10,385 nucleotides of DNA, taken from Chloroflexales bacterium. Its GTDB lineage: Bacteria > Chloroflexota > Chloroflexia > Chloroflexales > Chloroflexaceae. Of the stretch, positions 6,663 to 10,385 are shown one piece after another. Positions within the stretch are counted from its first letter, which is position 1. Every line of letters begins with the position of its first letter. The notes beneath the pieces are model-generated. The model was not told where the DNA came from and ran no database searches. It saw nothing but the letters and a program-made list of their open reading frames with translations. Position numbers and translations under genes: made by a program. The DNA lies in NCBI GenBank assembly GCA_013336035.1, contig JAAXUL010000160.1, forward strand, positions 1,345 through 11,729, in the 5' to 3' direction.

Positions 6663-7004
6663 CTACTCGCTCACCTGCGTAAACGAGCTGCCCGTATGCC
6701 AGCCGGGCGGATCGCTCGCCGGGAACGACTCCTCGATCGTCTCATCCACGACCTCTTCCCTCGGCGTAAGGCGCGTAGGGTCTATCTGCTGCGGATCGTC
6801 GGCCGACGAGAGCCCCAGAGCCCTGTAGAGCGGGCAGCTGCCGGTCGAGCCCCTGTAGAAGAGGAAAACGCTTAGTGCCAGTAGCGCCAGGGTCCAGGGC
6901 GCCCGCCGCAAGGTGATGAGGGCCACTATCACGCCACCGATCGTCGAGAGCATCCGCTCTGTCTGTCCAACGTTCGGCTGGCCGGCCCGAGTGATCGCGC
7001 TCAT
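6663..7004 (-). CDS. Small membrane protein with YgaP-like (DUF2892) transmembrane domain and acidic FPASDPP tail
   Basis: A 113-residue protein starting at ATG 7004 behind TAGGAGG (7017 to 7011, six-base spacing). Residues 13-64 match the DUF2892/YgaP-type transmembrane domain: an N-terminal GQTERML segment, helix 1 at about 18-32, a short RR turn, helix 2 at about 36-50, then the hallmark RGSTGSCPLYRALG (51-64). In YgaP this domain anchors a rhodanese; here no rhodanese is attached. The soluble tail is acidic and holds VVDETIEESFPASDPPGW (85-102), a short motif I recall at the ends of many small bacterial proteins of unknown role. Function is unknown; the conserved Cys57 near the membrane is the only obvious reactive residue. 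It is convergent with leuD and divergent from the UPF0173 gene, so it is probably a single-gene unit. Confidence 0.8.
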   Translation of the reverse strand: MSAITRAGQPNVGQTERMLSTIGGVIVALITLRRAPWTLALLALSVFLFYRGSTGSCPLYRALGLSSADDPQQIDPTRLTPREEVVDETIEESFPASDPPGWHTGSSFTQVSE

Positions 7005-7095
7005 CGCTGTCCTCCTAAAATATCAATAACGCGGATGTGACGCGCACGCTCTCAGGCTGCAAGAGCTGTGCCACCCGGCCCTGTGCCTGGGCGAC

Positions 7096-7111
7096 AGGCG
7101 CCCCGGCGCCT
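7096..7111. promoter_or_regulatory. Perfect palindrome upstream of the UPF0173 -10 box
   Basis: AGGCGCC (7096-7102), two bases, then GGCGCCT (7105-7111). It occupies the place where a -35 box would lie for the extended -10 at 7114-7122, a common spot for an activator or repressor. The symmetry is exact, although GC-rich DNA makes short GGCGCC palindromes frequent. Confidence 0.35.
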
Positions 7112-7113
7112 TG

Positions 7114-7122
7114 TGCTATACT
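7114..7122 (+). promoter_or_regulatory. Extended -10 promoter element of the UPF0173 gene
   Basis: TGCTATACT carries the extended -10 TGn plus TATACT, five of six matches to TATAAT. No good -35 is present, which extended -10 promoters tolerate. Transcription would start near 7129, about 50 bases before the GTG start. Confidence 0.5.
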
Positions 7123-7168
7123 GAATCTACCGCATGGGCCCGACGTTGAGCACCGCTAGCGGAGCAGT

Positions 7169-7174
7169 AGGAGG
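7169..7174 (+). promoter_or_regulatory. Ribosome binding site deciding the GTG start of the UPF0173 gene
   Basis: AGGAGG with six bases before GTG 7181. This fits the optimum and supports GTG as the start, with no better ATG nearby. Confidence 0.85.
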
Positions 7175-7180
7175 CACGGA

Positions 7181-7912
7181 GTGACAACGCTCGGTAAGCA
7201 CGTAACGATCACCTGGGTCGGCCACGGGACGTTCCACCTCACCACCCCCGAGGGCAAGGGTATCTTGCTCGACTCCTGGGTCGACGGTAACCCCGCCTGC
7301 CCGGAGGCCCTCAAGGCCCGCGTGCGCGAGAATCTAGCCGCTATCTTCGTCACCCACGGCCACTTCGATCACATCGGCGACCTGGTCAATATCGCCCAGG
7401 CCACCGGCGCCGCCGTCGTCTGCCAGTACGATCTGGTGGCCTACCTCGAGAGCCATGGTATCCCGGGCGAGCAGCTGGTTGGCTTCAATAAGGGCGGCAG
7501 CGTCAACGTGGCCGGCGTGCGCGCCACTATGACCAACGCCCACCACTCGAGCAGCGCCTACGAGAATGGCCAGCTGATCGGGCTAGGCACCGCCGCCGGC
7601 TATGTGCTGCGTTTCTCGAACGGCTTCACCATCTACCACACCGGCGACACTAGCGTCACGATGGACATGCAAATTGTCGGCGACCTCTACAGCCCCGACC
7701 TCACGATCCTGCCAATTGGCGACCACTTCACGATGGACCCGCGGCAGGCCGGCTACGCCCTCAAGCTGATCGGCTCGCCCTACGCCATCCCCTCCCATTT
7801 TGGCACCTTCCCAATCCTGGCTGGCACCCCCGCGGCCCTCGTCGCCGCCTGCGCCGAGTTCGGCGCCGCCACCCAGATCATCGCCCTCAAGCCAGGCGAG
7901 AGCGTCTCGTAG
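7181..7912 (+). CDS. UPF0173-type metal-dependent hydrolase (metallo-beta-lactamase fold)
   Basis: A 243-residue cytosolic protein of the metallo-beta-lactamase superfamily, close to the UPF0173 family (usually about 225-240 residues). Metal-site motifs are in the expected order: VGHGTFHL (13-20), the signature THGHFDH (58-64; H59, H61, D63, H64), NAHHSS (119-124), HTGDTSV (153-159; D156 bridging) and the final histidine in PSHFGTF (204-210; H206). These should bind two metal ions, probably zinc, and hydrolyse an ester or phosphoester; the natural substrate of this family is not established. GTG start behind AGGAGG, promoter element at 7114-7122. It ends in competing inverted repeats at 7919-7975. 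Neighbours give no clue to its substrate. Confidence 0.92.
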   Translation: MTTLGKHVTITWVGHGTFHLTTPEGKGILLDSWVDGNPACPEALKARVRENLAAIFVTHGHFDHIGDLVNIAQATGAAVVCQYDLVAYLESHGIPGEQLVGFNKGGSVNVAGVRATMTNAHHSSSAYENGQLIGLGTAAGYVLRFSNGFTIYHTGDTSVTMDMQIVGDLYSPDLTILPIGDHFTMDPRQAGYALKLIGSPYAIPSHFGTFPILAGTPAALVAACAEFGAATQIIALKPGESVS

Positions 7913-7918
7913 CGAACG

Positions 7919-7975
7919 GTGAGGTGTGCGGTGGGCCCGTGTGGCGCCCCCGTCACACCTCACGCCTCACCGCAC
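7919..7975. repeat. Two overlapping, competing inverted repeats after the UPF0173 gene
   Basis: Stem A: gtgaggtgtg (7919-7928) is exactly complementary to cacacctcac (7954-7963). Stem B: gtgcggtg (7926-7933) is exactly complementary to caccgcac (7968-7975). The left arms share three bases and the pairs cross, so the two stems are largely exclusive or form a pseudoknot-like fold. Stem A could serve as a terminator, but no T-run follows it. Confidence 0.5.
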
Positions 7976-8230
7976 ATGAAGATCACTACCCCGACCCAGA
8001 TCTGCGACTCGCTGGCCCCACAGCTCCCCGATGGTGTGATGGCTGCCTGGGTGACCCCTGAGGCCCGCTTCGAGGACGACCCTCTCGCCGCCGCGGTCTA
8101 CCGCCGGCGGGCTGATCAGGGTGCCTGCCAGCACGTCCAGCACTTGGTCAACGGCGAGCAGCGGCGCGCCCCGCAGCTCGAGGGCGACAATGTCGCTCCC
8201 AGGATGGCCAGCCCCTTCGCACCATTGTAG
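7976..8230 (+). CDS. Unrecognised small coding region (84 residues), possibly the 5' part of a broken gene
   Basis: From ATG 7976 to TAG 8228-8230 the frame keeps the GC-rich third positions and codon choice of the neighbouring genes, with a plausible soluble composition (MKITTPTQICDSLAPQ..., acidic patch FEDDP, basic YRRRAD). I do not recognise the family. There is no Shine-Dalgarno sequence before the ATG; the stem B arm lies there instead. Just before the stop, another frame takes over natural-looking sequence (8216-8345), which suggests one ancestral gene split by a frameshift. Other readings are a real small protein or non-coding DNA with chance GC bias. Confidence 0.3.
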   Translation: MKITTPTQICDSLAPQLPDGVMAAWVTPEARFEDDPLAAAVYRRRADQGACQHVQHLVNGEQRRAPQLEGDNVAPRMASPFAPL

Positions 8231-8345
8231 GCCGAGCAGCGAGATACTAGCGCAGCATGGGTACGACCAGAACACCATTCGTGACCGGGCTACCGCCAGC
8301 GCTGTCCAGCTTGTGCGCGAGCTATCTCGCATACGGCCGCCATAG
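8216..8345 (+). pseudogene. Possible frameshifted 3' remnant of the preceding coding region
   Basis: In the frame one base ahead of 7976-8230, the stretch ending at TAG 8343-8345 reads SSEILAQHGYDQNTIRDRA and then ASAVQLVRELSRIRPP, which looks like a natural helical protein end and not like a shadow frame. It has no start of its own with a ribosome binding site. A +1 shift near 8200-8225 would join it to the upstream frame into one product of about 120 residues. No family recognised. The remainder of the gap, 8346-8384, carries only the ribosome binding site of the next gene. Confidence 0.3.
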
Positions 8346-8384
8346 TGGTCGGCCGCCCGCACCCGCTGCCGAAGGAGGATACTG

Positions 8385-9683
8385 ATGCGGCGCCTGCTGA
8401 CGCTGATCTTACTCACTTTCACAGCCCTGACTCTGATGCCCGCCGGCGCGACCCGAGCCCAGACCGATGCCCGCTGCTTCCCCGAGACCGGCAACTGTAT
8501 CTCTGGCCCTGTCCGCCAGTACTGGGAGCGCAACGGCGGCCTGCCCGTCTTCGGCTACCCGCTTACCCCGCTCCAAACCGAGACCGTTGAGGGCTGGACC
8601 GGCCCCGTCCAGTGGTTCGAGCGCGACCGCGTTGAAGACCACAGCAACGAGGGCAAGGGCGTCCTCGCCGGTCGCCTCGGCGTTGAGCGCCTAGCCCAGC
8701 AGGGCCGACCCTGGCAGTTCCGCGCCCTCGGTCAGCCCCCGCAGCCCGGCTGCCGCGGCTTCGCCGAGACCGGCTACTACATGTGCGGCGGCTTCCTCGC
8801 GAACTGGGAGCGCAACGGCGGCCTGGCCCGCTTCGGCTTCCCCATCACCGATCAGATCGTCGAGCGCCTGGGCGGCGGCGACTACACAGTCCAGTACTTC
8901 GAGCGGCGGCGCATGGAGTTCCACCCCGAGAACCGCCCGCCCTACGATATCCTCCTCGGCCTCCTTGGCAGCGAGGTGCGGGCCAACCTCGGCCCTGTCG
9001 TGCTGCCCACGCCGCTGCCGCCCACGCCAGTGCCGGTCAGCCAGCAGATCTTCATCGACGAGCCGGCCGATAATCAGGTCATCAGCAGCCCCGTGCGGGT
9101 CAGCGGGCGCACAACCCTGTACCCCTCCGGCGGCACCCTCCGCTACCGCTTCTATGAGCCCAGCGGCGCCGAGCTTGCCCGCGGCACCATCCCGGTGAGC
9201 GGCCAGGCCGGTCAGGCCGGCCGCTTCAATGCCACCCTCGCCTACCTGGCCCCCGCGGGCGACAGAGTTCTGATCGAGCTGGCCGAGATCGACGCCCGCA
9301 GCGGCGCCGTGGTCGCTCGCGCCGAGCGCTCGGCCCGCTATGCGCCCACGACCGCCCAGCAGATCTTGATCGACAGCCCGACTAGCGGCTCTCGGATCGG
9401 CACACGCCTGTCGGTCTCGGGTCGCGCCGCGCTCTATCCCTCCGAGGGCGACCTGACTCTGAGCGTGATCGACGGCAGCGGGCGCTATGTCGCCAGGTTT
9501 GTCTTCGGAGTCGATGGCACCCCCGGCCAGCCGGCCAGCTTCTTCGTCGAATACGAGATCCCTGACCAGGCGGGGCGTCTGGTGACCGTCGAGGTGGCCG
9601 ACATTAACGCTCGCGGCGATGTTATCGCACGCGCCCAGATCAATCTCTTCGCGGGCACCTCGAGCCCGTACCCGGTCCCATAA
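8385..9683 (+). CDS. Secreted modular protein: two CFPETG-type modules and two Gmad2-like Ig domains
   Basis: A 432-residue exported protein starting at ATG 8385 behind AAGGAGG (8372-8378). Residues 1-26 form a Sec signal peptide: MRRLL, a hydrophobic core (LILLTFTALTLM), then AGATRAQ with likely cleavage around residue 25. Two related modules follow. Module 1 (about 31-100) has CFPETGNC, YWERNGGLPVFGYPL and VQWFERDRVEDH. Module 2 (about 123-196) has CRGFAETGYYMC, NWERNGGLARFGFPI and VQYFERRRMEFHPEN. Each starts with a cysteine pair (C31/C38; C123/C134), likely a disulfide outside the cell. A Pro-rich hinge (PTPLPPTPVPV, 208-218) leads to two Ig-like domains resembling the Gmad2 family, each starting QQI(F/L)ID and containing VSGR..LYPS (about 220-320 and 325-424). 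No lipobox, LPxTG or C-terminal helix is seen, so it is probably released or loosely wall-bound. Role unknown; module style suggests binding at the cell surface. No catalytic motif found. About 66 bases separate it from glyA. Confidence 0.8.
   Translation: MRRLLTLILLTFTALTLMPAGATRAQTDARCFPETGNCISGPVRQYWERNGGLPVFGYPLTPLQTETVEGWTGPVQWFERDRVEDHSNEGKGVLAGRLGVERLAQQGRPWQFRALGQPPQPGCRGFAETGYYMCGGFLANWERNGGLARFGFPITDQIVERLGGGDYTVQYFERRRMEFHPENRPPYDILLGLLGSEVRANLGPVVLPTPLPPTPVPVSQQIFIDEPADNQVISSPVRVSGRTTLYPSGGTLRYRFYEPSGAELARGTIPVSGQAGQAGRFNATLAYLAPAGDRVLIELAEIDARSGAVVARAERSARYAPTTAQQILIDSPTSGSRIGTRLSVSGRAALYPSEGDLTLSVIDGSGRYVARFVFGVDGTPGQPASFFVEYEIPDQAGRLVTVEVADINARGDVIARAQINLFAGTSSPYPVP
8521..8543 (+). 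repeat. 23-base exact direct repeat, copy 1 (module 1)
   Basis: Identical over 23 bases to 8803-8825. It encodes the WERNGGL core of the first CFPETG-type module and points to internal duplication or to gene conversion between the modules. Confidence 0.9.
8803..8825 (+). repeat. 23-base exact direct repeat, copy 2 (module 2)
   Basis: Second copy, 282 bases after the first and in the same reading frame, encoding WERNGGL of module 2. Confidence 0.9.
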
Positions 9684-9749
9684 GCGCCAGATCAGGCCCG
9701 GCCCCAGATGAGTGCAGCCACAGGCTACGCCCCACCAGGAGAACCAGGA

Positions 9750-10385
9750 ATGCTAGACCACCTTCGCCAGACTGACCCGCAGATTGCCGCCGCCATTGAG
9801 AGTGAGACCCGTCGCCAGCGGGTCGGCCTTGAGCTGATCGCCAGCGAGAACTACACTAGCCTCGCCGTGATGGAGGCTCAGGGCTCGATCCTTACCAATA
9901 AGTATGCCGAGGGCCTCCCCGGCAAGCGCTACTATGGCGGCTGCGAGTTTGTCGATGTGGTCGAGCAGATCGCGATAGACCGCGCCCTCCAGCTCTTTGG
10001 CGCCTACGCCGCCAACGTCCAGCCCCACAGCGGCGCCCAGGCCAATATCGCCGTCTTCACCGCTCTCTTGCAGCCCGGCGATAGCTTCCTCGGTATGCGC
10101 CTCGACCACGGCGGCCACCTCACCCATGGCAGCCCGGTCAACTTCTCTGGCCGGTGGTACAACGTGCAATTCTACGGCGTTGACCCGACCTCAGGCCAGA
10201 TCGACTACGACGACCTGCTGCGCAAGGCTAAGGAGGTCCGCCCGAAGCTGATCACCTCTGGCGCCAGCGCCTACCCGCGCATTATCGACTTCGCGCGCAT
10301 GCGCCAGATCGCCGATGAGGTCGGCGCCATTCTTATGGCCGACATCGCCCATATCGCCGGCCTGGTGGCCGCCGGCGAGCACCCC
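9750..10385 (+). CDS. glyA: Serine hydroxymethyltransferase, N-terminal 212 residues, 3' end cut by the window
   Basis: PLP enzyme that interconverts serine and glycine while loading one-carbon units onto tetrahydrofolate; a cytosolic homodimer or tetramer. The first 212 codons of a usual 410-430 are present and the frame is open at the window edge. Motifs seen are LIASENY (30-36), NKYAEGLPGKRYYGG (50-64), VEQIAIDRALQLFGA (71-85), NVQPHSGAQAN (88-98), the PLP-stacking histidine in DHGGHLTHGSPVNFSG (117-132) and ADIAHIAGLVAAG (197-209), whose Asp contacts the PLP ring nitrogen. The PLP-binding lysine (THKT motif) lies beyond the window. ATG 9750 is preceded by AGGAGA (9737-9742). The 66-base gap to the secreted-protein gene shows no clear promoter or terminator, so read-through from upstream is possible, although the functions are unrelated. 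Confidence 0.96.
   Translation, partial: MLDHLRQTDPQIAAAIESETRRQRVGLELIASENYTSLAVMEAQGSILTNKYAEGLPGKRYYGGCEFVDVVEQIAIDRALQLFGAYAANVQPHSGAQANIAVFTALLQPGDSFLGMRLDHGGHLTHGSPVNFSGRWYNVQFYGVDPTSGQIDYDDLLRKAKEVRPKLITSGASAYPRIIDFARMRQIADEVGAILMADIAHIAGLVAAGEHP

Noticed and set aside
7967..8533. Minus-strand open frame of 188 codons across the 7913-8384 gap
   Set aside because: It runs well into the signal peptide region of the secreted-protein gene and has no domain, start signal or natural-looking composition.

Overview
This is a GC-rich chromosomal window with dense, mostly plus-strand genes and strong GC preference at third codon positions. It most resembles Chloroflexota, class Chloroflexia. 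The best lineage hint is the secreted protein at 8385-9683, whose 'CFPETG...YWERNGGLPVFGYP' modules I associate with Chloroflexia; the branched-chain amino acid gene set is compatible. This placement is inferred from protein style, not from a marker gene. I see no tRNA, rRNA, CRISPR array, transposase, integrase or phage gene, so the window looks like core chromosome.

Left part (1-2693): the window opens inside a thioredoxin-reductase-like flavoprotein that lacks the redox CxxC motif. A 182-base gap follows with two hairpins, the second a very strong 12 + 5 bp structure. Then comes cimA, (R)-citramalate synthase, starting at a GTG behind a clear Shine-Dalgarno sequence.

Middle part (2641-6660): a CHASE-domain sensor histidine kinase lies on the minus strand, its 3' end overlapping the 3' end of cimA by 53 bases. 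It is divergent from leuC-leuD, the two subunits of isopropylmalate/citramalate isomerase. CimA makes citramalate from pyruvate and acetyl-CoA. LeuCD can isomerise citramalate to 3-methylmalate on the way to 2-oxobutyrate and isoleucine, as well as 2-isopropylmalate on the way to leucine. The next enzyme, LeuB, is not in the window. The kinase/leuC gap holds a plausible promoter with CACGAT/ATCGTG half-sites. leuD ends at a textbook intrinsic terminator that can work in both directions.

Right part (6663-10385): a small membrane protein with a YgaP-like (DUF2892) segment lies on the minus strand. A UPF0173 metal-dependent hydrolase is divergent from it, with an extended -10 promoter and an adjacent perfect palindrome. 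Next is a 472-base stretch with competing inverted repeats and an unrecognised, possibly frameshifted small coding region. Then comes a secreted four-module protein (two CFPETG-type modules and two Gmad2-like Ig modules), and last the first 212 codons of glyA (serine hydroxymethyltransferase), which runs off the window.

I found no clearly new multi-gene system. The most distinctive items are the secreted modular protein, the kinase lodged between cimA and leuCD, the leader hairpin of cimA, and the unexplained stretch after the UPF0173 gene.
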